This document shows positions 8,417-19,560 of a stretch of DNA of 64,000 bases, in pieces. The position numbers and the translations under genes were made by a program. Source of the DNA: Echiichthys vipera (lineage: Eukaryota > Chordata > Actinopteri > Perciformes > Trachinidae); assembly GCA_963691815.1 (NCBI GenBank), contig OY829666.1, forward strand, positions 124,001-188,000, written 5' to 3'. The notes under the pieces are model-generated. The model made no database searches, was not told the DNA's origin, and saw only the letters and a program-made list of their open reading frames with translations. Within the stretch, counting starts at the first letter, position 1. Every line of letters begins with the position of its first letter.

Positions 8417-9462
8417 CATTTGTGCGTCATACATAAAACATCATTCTTAATGCTTGCATTGGCTAATAATAACATATACACAGTGAATATTGTGATATAT
8501 GAAGGTAACTCATGTCAGTCAACAAAGAAACAAACAAAGAATGAAGGAAACAAACAAACAAACAAACTTTTATGTGTAGAGCCTTCAAAGTGCTGTCTGG
8601 ATGTAGGGTTTGGATGACCTGAGTCCATGACATGAAAAAATTCAAACTTTGCTGTAGAGCTAAACCAAATACATCATTGGAAAGGTCTCGACCTGGGGAG
8701 TAATAATATGTTAGTATTAATATTCTACATGGCTCCGGTTTTGAAAGAATGAACTTTGAACCTTGACCTCAGGGCCTGTTTGAGGGCTTAGAATTCTGCA
8801 ATAAAAAGAAATACAGAAATGGGACCAACTGTTATAGAGAGCTCTTGACCCCAGCTATAACATGAGTACAATCAACAATTTTGGGTTTTGTCAATTATGG
8901 GTCAAATTAATTTTCACCTATGGAATAATTTGATTTTAAAAATCTGATTACATCAATGTGTTAACTATGCCCTTAAACTCCTCAATGTATTCTCATTTCA
9001 ACATTTACAACTTCCAATTCTATGAAAAATACAACCTTAATTAAAGAACTACTACTCCAATGAGCCGCGCAATAACGCTAAGTACTGCTATCTGCCATAG
9101 TTGTAGTTTTCTGTGGTTCTTCCGGTTTGTAAATAAATGGGTTCACAAAAAAAGATATATATATATATATTACATATATCATATATCTAGAACAGCTGGA
9201 TTAGTATTGAGATTACATAAAGATGATCTATGTCAACAAAAAGTAAAGATGTATTCTTGAAATAGGTATGCAGTTTTCTGGTTTGCAAAAAGGGTAGTAA
9301 ATAATGTGCCGTATACTTTAAATATTGAATATAGCCTAACTCCCGTTTTTTCTTCATATAAATGGTCTTTATGTTAAGAAACAGTTCAGATGCTAGGTGT
9401 TTGAACAATATTTATTAGTTTTAAGTAAATTAGGGTTTGCATGCAGCGGACTGGCTCCGTCT
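8417..9462. other. Intergenic, small simple repeats only
   Basis: Contains an impure CAAA-type repeat at 8521-8567 and a short TA run at about 9155-9185. Otherwise AT-rich, with no exon or RNA gene recognised. The end (9440-9500) becomes CpG-containing and GC-richer. Confidence 0.45.
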
Positions 9463-9725
9463 CTATAGCCACTTCCGGCTTCCGCAGCGTGCGTGGCAAC
9501 CACCATAGCAACAATAGAAAACGATGCATCTGTGGATTCCAACTATTTGTTCGCTTATTATATTCTCTTGAGTGTGACGAAGGAGGCTGTATACTTTGTC
9601 CAAGGCCTTTCTCAGGTACTGGCAATGCTGGGTCATCTCCTTCACAATTATAACTTTTTCCTCTTCCATAGGCCTGACCAGCATAACCTGGTCAAAAAGT
9701 CGCCTCTTCAGGCGAAGACTCACCA
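9463..9725 (-). CDS. Possible exon, charged helical protein, unrecognised
   Basis: The minus-strand frame opens at an acceptor (CAAAATAG, complement of 9726-9733). It reads VSLRLKRRLFDQVMLVRPME, then EEKVIIVKEMTQHCQYLRKA and LDKVYSLLRHTQE, before losing protein-like character and stopping at 9463-9465. The first 55 residues are rich in K, R, E and L with heptad-like spacing, suggesting a helical or coiled-coil region. Joining it to the block at 9998-10106 restores one codon (ACT, GTG, GTG) in frame. It may be a transposon-derived (for example KDZ-type) C-terminal region, but that is only an impression. Confidence 0.4.
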
Positions 9726-9770
9726 CTATTTTGAAAAAGAGAACAGATGGGACAAAAGTAAAACACTTAA

Positions 9771-10533
9771 GCCCCTTTCACATATACACTGCAAACATAA
9801 AATGATCTAGACAATCAGTATGTGAAAACACAAATACTTGATCCAGTCAGACTGGACATCAAGTGGAATTTACCTGGCCAGCTCCCAAGTACTACTACTA
9901 TGAGCTACATGTCTCTTTTGAAAAACAGAAACAAGCAAAATTGACCATAAAAAAATAGTACTGTAAAACATATAGCGAAATGTACCATAACACATACCAG
10001 TGGCTGCCCACTGCTGGACGTCACACACCCATTCCTCCGTGTCCTCCAGAGAGATGTTGAGCTACTGCTTGAGACTCTCAAGATTAGCTCCTTCGATTTC
10101 TGCTCTCTGTTTAGTCCATTTAGAATGTTTAAAAAAAACAAAAAACATAGATAAGTCATGGTGTGATCCGTGAAAAGGTATGTTAACATAGGGCATTAGA
10201 GATAAGAGAATAAAGATGTTTTCACATTTGAACCCAGAATAATGTCAGAGAATCAGGTCCGGAGATAGTCCCGAGTTTCTTTCACACATGCAGCACACAC
10301 TTAGATGTGTTCACACTTAATGTAACTACTTAGTTTGGTTTAGGCAAGGGGAGCGTGCAGCTGTATTCACACATGTGCACACTCTGGAATTACCCAGTCT
10401 TTGCACTATTAAGCTGGGAGGGTAAACTCCATTTGATGCCCGGTCCGACTGAATCCGATATTTGTGTACACACACAGCTGTACCAGGAAATGTTCAGATA
10501 GTTTCAGGTTTGCAGTGCATGTGTGACAAGGGC
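9771..10533. mobile_element. Inverted-repeat element flanked by TTAA
   Basis: The first 42 bp (GCCCCTTTCACATATACACT ...) match the complement of the last 42 bp (GCCCTTGTCACACATGCACT ...) at roughly three quarters of positions. TTAA flanks both ends (9767-9770 and 10534-10537). TTAA duplication is typical of piggyBac and Kolobok transposons; neither was confirmed. Further TTCACACATG-type motifs recur inside (10290, 10366). The element contains the exon-like block 9998-10106 but no transposase. Confidence 0.65.
9998..10106 (-). pseudogene. Exon-like block with one stop, inside the TTAA element
   Basis: Minus-strand block after an acceptor-like T-run and AAACAG, ending at a good donor (GTATGTG, complement of 9991-9997). 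The frame reads RAEIEGANLESLKQ, a TAG, then LNISLEDTEEWVCDVQQWAA plus T. Splicing to 9725 keeps the same frame into VSLRLKRR. One nonsense codon suggests a pseudogene or a start downstream of it. Product unrecognised. Confidence 0.35.
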
Positions 10534-10537
10534 TTAA

Positions 10538-10915
10538 GATGTAGGACAACTATCTAGTGGAATGTAATACACCAAAAGTATTTCATAGTATCAGAAAAAA
10601 TGTTATTTTAAAAAAAGGGGACAATATCAGTGAGTGTATCTCTAATCATGATTGAAAAACCTAAATGAATTGATGAGGATATTCTTAAAGGTATGTCCTC
10701 AAAAGAGACTATATGCCTCATGAAACAATTATTTCCTTGTTATAACAAAGGCTATTTTATGGTGAAAGAATGCAATACGTATATAAGAATGCTATTTGGA
10801 TAGAAAGGACATTGAGTTGTTTGCTGCAGTCATTTGATGTCAAAAACACTTAATGGTGATTTTTGTGAGTTGTCTCGATATTTCTCGCGTTTTTTTTCTC
10901 GCGCCGATATTTGAA
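10538..10915. other. Non-coding flank before the fold-back and array
   Basis: AT-rich, no exon. From about 10858 it changes to TTTTTGTGAGTTGTCTCG and CTCGCGCCGATATTTGAAG. The GATATTTGAAG part is shared with fold-back A (complement at about 1213), so the repeat family probably starts here. Confidence 0.45.
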
Positions 10916-11007
10916 GCGCTCCTTGGGGCGCTCTTCGGGGCGCTCTTCGGGGCGCTCTTCGGGGCGCTCTTCGGGGCGCTCTTCGGGGCGCTCTTCGGGG
11001 CGCTCCT
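10916..11007. repeat. 12-bp GC-rich tandem repeat
   Basis: Eight copies of a 12-bp unit starting GCGCTCTTCGGG at 10916, 10928 and every 12 bp to 11000. The first and last copies carry CTCCTT in place of CTCTTC. The unit gives open frames on both strands (GALF or SAPK peptide repeats) that have no gene context. It sits directly left of fold-back B and close to the much larger T-rich array. Confidence 0.97.
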
Positions 11008-11022
11008 TAAACCTACAAACCC

Positions 11023-11142
11023 GACGCAGGGGGCTTTCAACTCATTCCAATGTAAGCAGCCTGTCCTCCACCCAAAAATGACCACATAGGTTGTTTGATC
11101 AAGGAGCTTATTACGACCCATGAGTTAAAAGCCCCCTGCGTC
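11023..11142. repeat. Fold-back repeat B at the array edge
   Basis: Inverted arms 11023-11045 and 11120-11142 carry the same core (GCAGGGGGCTTTCAACTC) as fold-back A, with a single difference between the arms, and enclose 74 bp. The right arm ends at CTGCGTC and the 41-bp array starts at the following ACG. The left side CTCCTTAAACCTACAAACC matches CTCCTTAAACGTACAAACC beside fold-back A (complement, about 1270-1290). It is the last non-array sequence in the window. Confidence 0.75.
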
Positions 11143-11859
11143 ACGTTTTTTCGTGTTTTTGTGGTGTTTTCGTCTGTTTTAAGTCGTTTCATCACGTTTT
11201 TGTGGTGTTTTCATCTGTTTTTAGTCGTTCAATATTGTTTTTTGTGGAGTTTTGCGAGTGTTTTTAGTTGTTTTGTCACGTTTTTGTGGAGCTTTGCGTC
11301 TGTTTTTAATCATTTCATCACATTTTCGTTGAATTTTGCTTCATGTGGTGTTTTCATCTATCTTTAGTCATTTTTGTCATGTTTTTGTGTTGTTTTCATC
11401 TGTTTCTAATCGTTTCGTCATGTTTTTGTGGTGTTTTCATCTGTTTTTAGTCGTTTTGTAATGTTTTTGTGGTGTTTTCGTCTGTTTTTTGGAGGTTTCG
11501 TCGCGTTTTGTGGTGTTTTCATCTGTTTTTAGTTGTTTCATTATGTTTTTGTGGAGTTTTGCGTCTGTTTTTAGTCGTTTTCTCAAGTTTTTGTGGTGTT
11601 GCCTGTTTTTAATCGTTTTGTCGCGTTTTAGTGGTGTTTTCATCTGTTTTTAGTCGTTTTGTAATGTTTCTGTGGAGTTTTGCATCTGTTTTTAGTCGTT
11701 TCATCATGTTTTTGTGGAGTTTTGCATCTGTTTTTTAGTTGTTTCATCACAGTTTAGTGGTGTTTTCGTCTGTTTTTAGTCGTTTCATCACATTTTTGTG
11801 GTGTGTTTCGTCTGTTTATAGTTGTTTTATCACGTTTTTGTGGTGTTTTCATCTGTTTT
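11143..11859. repeat. Diverged left edge of the array
   Basis: Monomers here are more varied than inside (for example GTTCAATATTG, TGGAGGTTTCGTCGCG, GTTGAATTTTGCTTCATGTGG). Unlike the inner array this stretch has no near-identical long partner that I could find. Greater divergence at the rim is usual when unequal exchange homogenises only the interior. Confidence 0.6.
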
Positions 11860-13830
11860 TAGTCGTTTCATCACGTTTTTGTTGAGTTTTGCCTCTGTTT
11901 TTAGTTGTTTCATCACGGTTTAGTGGTGTTTTCATCTGTTTTTAGTCGTTTCATCACGTTTTTGTGGTGTTTTCATCTGTTTTTAGTCGTATTTGCGGCG
12001 TCTTGCGTCTGTTTTTAGTCGTTTCATCACATTTTTGTGGTGTGTTTCGTCTGTTTATAGTTGTTTTATCACGTTTTTGTGGTGTTTTCATCCGTTTTTA
12101 GTAATTTTTGTCACGTTTTTGTTGTGTTTCCATAAGTTTTTAGTCGTTTCATCACGTTTTTGTGGTGTGTTTCGTCTGTTTTTAGTTGTCTTATCACGTT
12201 TTGTGGTGTTTTCATCTGTTTTTAGTCGTTTCATCACGTTTTTGTGGTGTTTCGTCTGTTTTTAGTTGTTTCATCACGTTTTGTGGTGTTTTCATCTGAT
12301 TTTAGTCGTTTCATCACGTTTTTGTTGATGTTTTCGTCTGTTTTTATTCGTTTTGTCACGTTTTAGTGGTATTTTAAACAGTTTTTAGTCGTTTCATCAC
12401 GTTTTTGTGGTGTTTCGTCTGTTTTTAGTTGTTTCATCAAGTTTTGTGGTGTTTTCATCTGTTTTAAGTCATTTTTGTCATGTATTTGTGGTGTTTTCAT
12501 CTGTTTTAAGGCGTTTCATAACGTATTTGTGGTGTTTTCGTCTGATTTTAGTCGTTTCATCACGTTTTTGTTGGTGTTTTCGTCTGTTTTTAGTCGTTTT
12601 GTCACGTTTTAGTGGTATTTTAAACTGTTTTTAGTCGTTTCGTCATGTTTCTGTGGAATTTGTCGTCTGTTGTTAGTCGTTTCATCACGTTTTTGTGGTG
12701 TTTTCGTCTGTTTTTAGTCGTTTCATCACGTTTTAGTGGTGTTTTGATATGTTTTAGTCGTTTTTCATGTTTTTGTGGGTTTTTTTCGTCTGTTTTGAGT
12801 CGTTTCATCACACATTTGTGTTGTTTTCATCTGTTTTTAGGAGTTTCATCACGTTTTTGTGGTGTTTTGGTATGTTTTTAGACGTTTCATCACGTTTTTG
12901 CGCAGTTTTCATCTGTTTTTTGTCTTTTTGTCACATTTTTGTGGTGTCTTGCGTCTGTTTTTAGTCGTTTCATCACGTTTTTGTGGTGTTTTCATCTGTT
13001 TTTAGTCATTTTTGTCATGTTTTTGTGGTGTTTTCATCTGTTTTTAGTTGTTTCATCACGTTTTTGTGGTGTTTTCATCTGTTTTTAGTCATTTTTGTCA
13101 TGTTTTTGTGGTGTTTTCATCTGTTTTAAGTCGTTTCATAACGTATTTGTGGTGTTTTCGTCTGAATTTAGTCGTTTCATCACGTTTCTGTTGGTGTTTT
13201 CGTCTGTTTCTTAGTCGTTTTGTCACGTTTTAGTGGAATTTTTAACAGTTTTTAGTCGTTTTGTCATGTTTCTGTGGTGTTTTGCGTCTGTTTTAAGTCG
13301 TTTCATCACATATTTGTAGTGTTTTCGTCTGTTTTTAGTCGTTTCATCACGTCTTTGTGGTGTTTTGATATGTTTTTAGTTGTTTTGTCATGTTTTTGTG
13401 GTGTTTTCATTTGTTTTTAGTCGTTTTGTCATGTTTTTGTGGAGTTTTGCGTCTGTTTTCAGTCGTTTCATCATGTTTTGTGGAGTTTTGCGTCTGTTTT
13501 TAGTCGTTTCATCACTTTTTTGTGGTGTTTTCGTCTGTTTTTATTTGTTTTATCATATTTTTGTGGTGTTTTGATCTTTTTTTGGTCGTTTTGTCATGTT
13601 TTTGTGGTGTTTTAATCTGTTTTTAGACGTTTCATCACGTTTTTGCGCAGTTTTCATCTGTTTTTAGTCTTTTTGTCACATTTTTGTGGTGTCTTGCGTC
13701 TGTTTTTAGTCGTTTCATAATGTTTTTGTGGAGTTTTGCGCCTGTTTTTAGTCGTTTTGTCATGTTTTTGTGGAGTCTTGGTCTGTTTGTAGTCGTTTTG
13801 TCAGGTTTTTTTGGTGTTTTCATCTGTTTT
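11860..13830. repeat. Higher-order block, partner of 27815-29785
   Basis: Landmark variants occur at a constant 15,955-bp offset: for example the TTTGCGGCGTC monomer (11993 and 27948), GTTTCTGTGGAATTTGTCGTC (12649 and 28604), GTGGGTTTTTTTCGTC (12774 and 28729) and GCGCAGTTTTCATC (12901 and 28856). Few differences were seen, for example CACGTTTTAGTGG at 12729 versus CACGTTTTTGTGG at 28684. Agreement ends after about 13830, where the partner lacks two monomers. Confidence 0.8.
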
Positions 13831-14958
13831 TAGTCGTTTCATCACGTTTTTGTTGAGTTTTGCCCACAGTTTTTAGTTGTTTCATCACGGTTTAGTGGTG
13901 TTTTCATCTGTTTTTAGTCGTTTCATCACGTTTTTGTGGTGTTTTCATCTGTTTTTAGTCGTATTTGCGGTGTCTTGCGTCTGTTTTTAGTCGTTTCATC
14001 ACATTTTTGTGGTGTGTTTCGTCTGTTTATAGTTGTTTTATCACGTTTTTGTGGTGTTTTCATCCGTTTTTAGTCATTTTTGTCACGTTTTTGTGGTGTT
14101 TTCATCAGTTTTTAGTCGTTTCATCACGTTTTTGTGGTGTGTTTCGTCTGTTTTTAGTTGTCTTATCACGTTTTGTGGTGTTTTCATCTGTTTTTAGTCG
14201 TTTCATCACGTTTTTGTGGTGTTTCGTCTGTTTTTAGTTGTTTCATCACGTTTTGTGGTGTTTCATCTGTTTTTAGTCGTTTCATCACGTTTTTGTGGTG
14301 TTTTCATCTGTTTTAAGTCATTTTTGTCATGTATTTGTGGTATTTTCATCTGTTTTAAGTCGTTTCATAACGTATTTGTGGTGTTTTCGTCTGATTTTAG
14401 TCGTTTCATCACGTTTTTGTTGGTGTTTTCGTCTGTTTTTAGTCGTTTTTCATGTTTTTGTTGGGTTTTTTCGTCTGTTTTTAGTCGTTTCATCACGTTT
14501 TTGTGGTGTTTTGATATGTTTTTAGACGTTTCATCATGTTTTTGCGCAGTTTTCATCTGTTTTTTGTCTTTTTGTCACATTTTTGTGGTTTCTTGCGTCT
14601 GTTTTTAGTCGTTTCATCACGTTTTTGTGGTGTTTTCATCTGTTTTTTGTCATTTTTGTCATGTTTTTGTGGTAATTTCATCTGTTTTTAGTCGTTTCAT
14701 CACGTTTTTGTGGTGTTTTCATCTGTTTTTAGTCATTTTTGTCATGTTTTTGTGGTGTTTTCATCTGTTTTAAGTCGTTTCATAACGTATTTGTGGTGTT
14801 TTCGTCTGATTTTAATCGTTTCATCACGTTTTTGTTGGTGTTTTCGTCTGTTTCTTAGTCGTTTTGTCACGTTTTAGTGGAATTTTTAACAGTTTTTAGT
14901 CGTTTTGTCATGTTTCTGTAGTGTTTTCGTCTGTTTTTAGTAGTTTCATCACGTTTTT

Positions 14959-16930
14959 GTGGTGTTTTCATTTGTTTTTAGTCGTTTTGTCATGTTTTTG
15001 TGGAGTTTTGCGTCTGTTTTCAGTCGTTTTATCATGTTTTGTGGAGTTTTGCGTCTGTTTTTAGTCGTTTCATCACTTTTTTGTGGTGTTTTCGTCTGTT
15101 TTTTTTTTGTTTTATCATATTTTTGTGGTGTTTTGATCTTTTTTTGGTTGTTTTGTCATGTTTTTGTGGTGTTTTCATCCGTTTTTAGTCGTTTTGTCAT
15201 GTTTTTGGTGGTGTTTTCGTCTGTTTTTAGTCGTTTCATCACGTTTTTGTGGTGTTTTCATCCGTGTTTAGTCGTTTTTATAATGTTTTTGTGGAGTTTT
15301 GCGTCTGTTTTTAGTTGTTTTGTCATGTTTTTGTGGTGTTGTCTGTTTTTAATCGTTTTGTCACGTTTTAGTGATGTTTTCATCTGTTTTTAGTCGTTTT
15401 GTCATGTTCCTTTGGAGTTTTGCGTCTGTTTTTAGTCTATTCATCATGTTTTTGTGGAGTTTTGCGTCTGTTTTTAGTCGTTTCATCACGTTTTTGTGAT
15501 GTTTTCGTCTTTTTTAGTTGTTTTATCATGTTTTTGTGGTGTTTTAATCTGTTTTTAGACGTTTCATCACGTTTTTGCGCAGTTTTCATCTGTTTTTAGT
15601 CTTTTTGTCACATTTTTGTGGTGTCTTGCGTCTGTTTTTAGTCGTTTCATAATGTTTTTGTGGAGTTTTGCGTCTGTTTTTAGTCGTTTTGTCATGTTTT
15701 TGTGGAGTCTTGGTCTGTTTGTAGTCGTTTTGTCAGGTTTTTTTGATGTTTTCATCTGTTTTTAGTCGTCTCATCACGTTTTTGTTGAGTTTTGCCTCTG
15801 TTTTTAGTTGTTTCATCACGGTTTAGTGGTGTTTTCATCAGTTTTTAGTCGTTTCATCACGGTTTAGTGGTGTTTTCATCTGTTTTTAGTCGTATTTGCG
15901 GCGTCTTGCGTCTGTTTTTAGTCGTTTCATCACATTTTTGTGGTGTGTTTCGTCTGTTTATAGTTGTTTTATCACGTTTTTGTGGTGTTTTCATCCGTTT
16001 TTAGTCATTTTTGTAACGTTTTTGTGGTGTTTTCATCAGTTTTTAGTCGTTTCATCACGTTTTTGTGGTGTGTTTCGTCTGTTTTTAGTTGTCTTATCAC
16101 GTTTTGTGGTGTTTTCATCTGTTTTTAGTCGTTTCATCACGTTTTTGTGGTGTTTCGTCTGTTTTTAGTTGTTTCATCACGTTTTGTGGTGTTTCATCTG
16201 TTTTTAGTCGTTTCATCACGTTTTTGTGGTGTTTTCATCTGTTTTAAGTCATTTTTGTCATGTATTTGTGGTGTTTTCATCTGTTTTAAGTCGTTTCATA
16301 ACGTATTTGTGGTGTTTTCGTCTGATTTTAGTCGTTTCATCACGTTTTTGTTGGTGTTTTCGTCTGTTTTTAGTCGTTTTTCATGTTTTTGTTGGGTTTT
16401 TTCGTCTGTTTTTAGTCGTTTCATCACGTATTTGTGGTGTTTTCATCTGTTTTTAGTCGTTTCATCACGTTTTTGTGGTGTTTTGATATGTTTTTAGACG
16501 TTTCATCATGTTTTTGCGCAGTTTTCATCTGTTTTTTGTCTTTTTGTCACATTTTTGTGGTGTCTTGCGTCTGTTTTTAGTCGTTTCATCACGTTTTTGT
16601 GGTGTTTTCATCTGTTTTTAGTCATTTTTGTCATGTTTTTGTGGTGTTTTCATCTGTTTTTAGTCGTTTCATCACGTTTTTGTGGTGTTTTCATCTGTTT
16701 TTAGTCATTTTTGTCATGTTTTTGTGGTGTTTTCATCTGTTTTAAGTCGTTTCATAACGTATTTGTGGTGTTTTCGTCTGATTTTAATCGTTTCATCACG
16801 TTTTTGTTGGTGTTTTCGTCTGTTTCTTAGTCGTTTTGTCACGTTTTAGTGGAATTTTTAACAGTTTTTAGTCGTTTTGTCATGTTTCTGTAGTGTTTTC
16901 GTCTGTTTTTAGTAGTTTCATCACGTTTTT
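14959..16930. repeat. 1,972-bp higher-order unit, copy 1
   Basis: Landmark variants recur exactly 1,972 bp later. Upstream of about 14480 the offset falls to 1,931, i.e. exactly one 41-bp monomer less, showing loss or gain of a single monomer. Unit length is about 48 monomers. Confidence 0.85.
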
Positions 16931-18902
16931 GTGGTGTTTTCATTTGTTTTTAGTCGTTTTGTCATGTTTTTGTGGAGTTTTGCGTCTGTTTTCAGTCGTT
17001 TTATCATGTTTTGTGGAGTTTTGCGTCTGTTTTTAGTCGTTTCATCACTTTTTTGTGGTGTTTTCGTCTGTTTTTTTTTTGTTTTATCATATTTTTGTGG
17101 TGTTTTGATCTTTTTTTGGTTGTTTTTTCATGTTTTTGTGGTGTTTTCATCCGTTTTTAGTCGTTTTGTCATGTTTTTGGTGGTGTTTTCGTCTGTTTTT
17201 AGTCGTTTCATCACGTTTTTGTGGTGTTTTCATCCGTGTTTAGTCGTTTTTATAATGTTTTTGTGGAGTTTTGCGTCTGTTTTTAGTTGTTTTGTCATGT
17301 TTTTGTGGTGTTGTCTGTTTTTAATCGTTTTGTCACGTTTTAGTGATGTTTTCATCTGTTTTTAGTCGTTTTGTCATGTTCCTTTGGAGTTTTGCGTCTG
17401 TTTTTAGTCTATTCATCATGTTTTTGTGGAGTTTTGCGTCTGTTTTTAGTCGTTTCATCACGTTTTTGTGATGTTTTCGTCTTTTTTAGTTGTTTTATCA
17501 TGTTTTTGTGGTGTTTTAATCTGTTTTTAGACGTTTCATCACGTTTTTGCGCAGTTTTCATCTGTTTTTAGTCTTTTTGTCACATTTTTGTGGTGTCTTG
17601 CGTCTGTTTTTAGTCGTTTCATAATGTTTTTGTGGAGTTTTGCGTCTGTTTTTAGTCGTTTTGTCATGTTTTTGTGGAGTCTTGGTCTGTTTGTAGTCGT
17701 TTTGTCAGGTTTTTTTGATGTTTTCATCTGTTTTTAGTCGTCTCATCACGTTTTTGTTGAGTTTTGCCTCTGTTTTTAGTTGTTTCATCACGGTTTAGTG
17801 GTGTTTTCATCAGTTTTTAGTCGTTTCATCACGGTTTAGTGGTGTTTTCATCTGTTTTTAGTCGTATTTGCGGCGTCTTGCGTCTGTTTTTAGTCGTTTC
17901 ATCACATTTTTGTGGTGTGTTTTGTCTGTTTATAGTTGTTTTATCACGTTTTTGTGGTGTTTTCATCCGTTTTTAGTCATTTTTGTAACGTTTTTGTGGT
18001 GTTTTCATCAGTTTTTAGTCGTTTCATCACGTTTTTGTGGTGTGTTTCGTCTGTTTTTAGTTGTCTTATCACGTTTTGTGGTGTTTTCATCTGTTTTTAG
18101 TCGTTTCATCACGTTTTTGTGGTGTTTCGTCTGTTTTTAGTTGTTTCATCACGTTTTGTGGTGTTTCATCTGTTTTTAGTCGTTTCATCACGTTTTTGTG
18201 GTGTTTTCATCTGTTTTAAGTCATTTTTGTCATGTATTTGTGGTGTTTTCATCTGTTTTAAGTCGTTTCATAACGTATTTGTGGTGTTTTCGTCTGATTT
18301 TAGTCGTTTCATCACGTTTTTGTTGGTGTTTTCGTCTGTTTTTAGTCGTTTTTCATGTTTTTGTTGGGTTTTTTCGTCTGTTTTTAGTCGTTTCATCACG
18401 TATTTGTGGTGTTTTCATCTGTTTTTAGTCGTTTCATCACGTTTTTGTGGTGTTTTGATATGTTTTTAGACGTTTCATCATGTTTTTGCGCAGTTTTCAT
18501 CTGTTTTTTGTCTTTTTGTCACATTTTTGTGGTGTCTTGCGTCTGTTTTTAGTCGTTTCATCACGTTTTTGTGGTGTTTTCATCTGTTTTTAGTCATTTT
18601 TGTCATGTTTTTGTGGTGTTTTCATCTGTTTTTAGTCGTTTCATCACGTTTTTGTGGTGTTTTCATCTGTTTTTAGTCATTTTTGTCATGTTTTTGTGGT
18701 GTTTTCATCTGTTTTAAGTCGTTTCATAACGTATTTGTGGTGTTTTCGTCTGATTTTAATCGTTTCATCACGTTTTTGTTGGTGTTTTCGTCTGTTTCTT
18801 AGTCGTTTTGTCACGTTTTAGTGGAATTTTTAACAGTTTTTAGTCGTTTTGTCATGTTTCTGTAGTGTTTTCGTCTGTTTTTAGTAGTTTCATCACGTTT
18901 TT
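16931..18902. repeat. 1,972-bp higher-order unit, copy 2
   Basis: Nearly identical to copies 1 and 3. Point differences seen from copy 1 include TTGTTTTGTCATG to TTGTTTTTTCATG near 17122 and GTGTTTCGTC to GTGTTTTGTC near 17917. Confidence 0.85.
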
Positions 18903-19560
18903 GTGGTGTTTTCATTTGTTTTTAGTCGTTTTGTCATGTTTTTGTGGAGTTTTGCGTCTGTTTTCAGTCGTTTTATCATGTTTTGTGGAGTTTTGCGTCT
19001 GTTTTTAGTCGTTTCATCACTTTTTTGTGGTGTTTTCGTCTGTTTTTTTTTTGTTTTATCATATTTTTGTGGTGTTTTGATCTTTTTTTGGTTGTTTTTT
19101 CATGTTTTTGTGGTGTTTTCATCCGTTTTTAGTCGTTTTGTCATGTTTTTGGTGGTGTTTTCGTCTGTTTTTAGTCGTTTCATCACGTTTTTGTGGTGTT
19201 TTCATCCGTGTTTAGTCGTTTTTATAATGTTTTTGTGGAGTTTTGCGTCTGTTTTTAGTTGTTTTGTCATGTTTTTGTGGTGTTGACTGTTTTTAATCGT
19301 TTTGTCACGTTTTAGTGGTGTTTTCATCTGTTTTTAGTCGTTTTGTCATGTTCCTTTGGAGTTTTGCGTCTGTTTTTAGTCTATTCATCATGTTTTTGTG
19401 GAGTTTTGCGTCTGTTTTTAGTCGTTTCATCACGTTTTTGTGATGTTTTCGTCTTTTTTTAGTTGTTTTATCATGTTTTTGTGGTGTTTTAATCTGTTTT
19501 TAGACGTTTCATCACGTTTTTGCGCAGTTTTCATCTGTTTTTAGTCTTTTTGTCACATTT
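18903..19560. repeat. 1,972-bp higher-order unit, copy 3, cut short
   Basis: Follows copy 2 in register until 19560. There the sequence jumps to a GTGTGTTTCGTC monomer: relative to the related block at 43671-43992, 322 bp (about eight monomers) are missing. This is the footprint expected from unequal exchange or slippage between monomers. Confidence 0.8.

Noticed and set aside
9440..9520. Promoter with an RFX X-box (GGCAACCACCATAGCAAC)
   Set aside because: The two half-sites are in direct and not inverted orientation, and no transcription start evidence is visible.
9463..10106. KDZ (Zisupton-type) transposase gene
   Set aside because: Impression from charged helical motifs only; no catalytic motif was found.
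10840..11121. Repeat proteins with SAPK or GALF units
   Set aside because: Both are translations of the 12-bp tandem repeat, open on both strands, with no gene structure.
1..11142. tRNA, rRNA or snRNA genes
   Set aside because: No cloverleaf with A and B boxes, no rRNA core sequence and no snRNA signature was seen on either strand.
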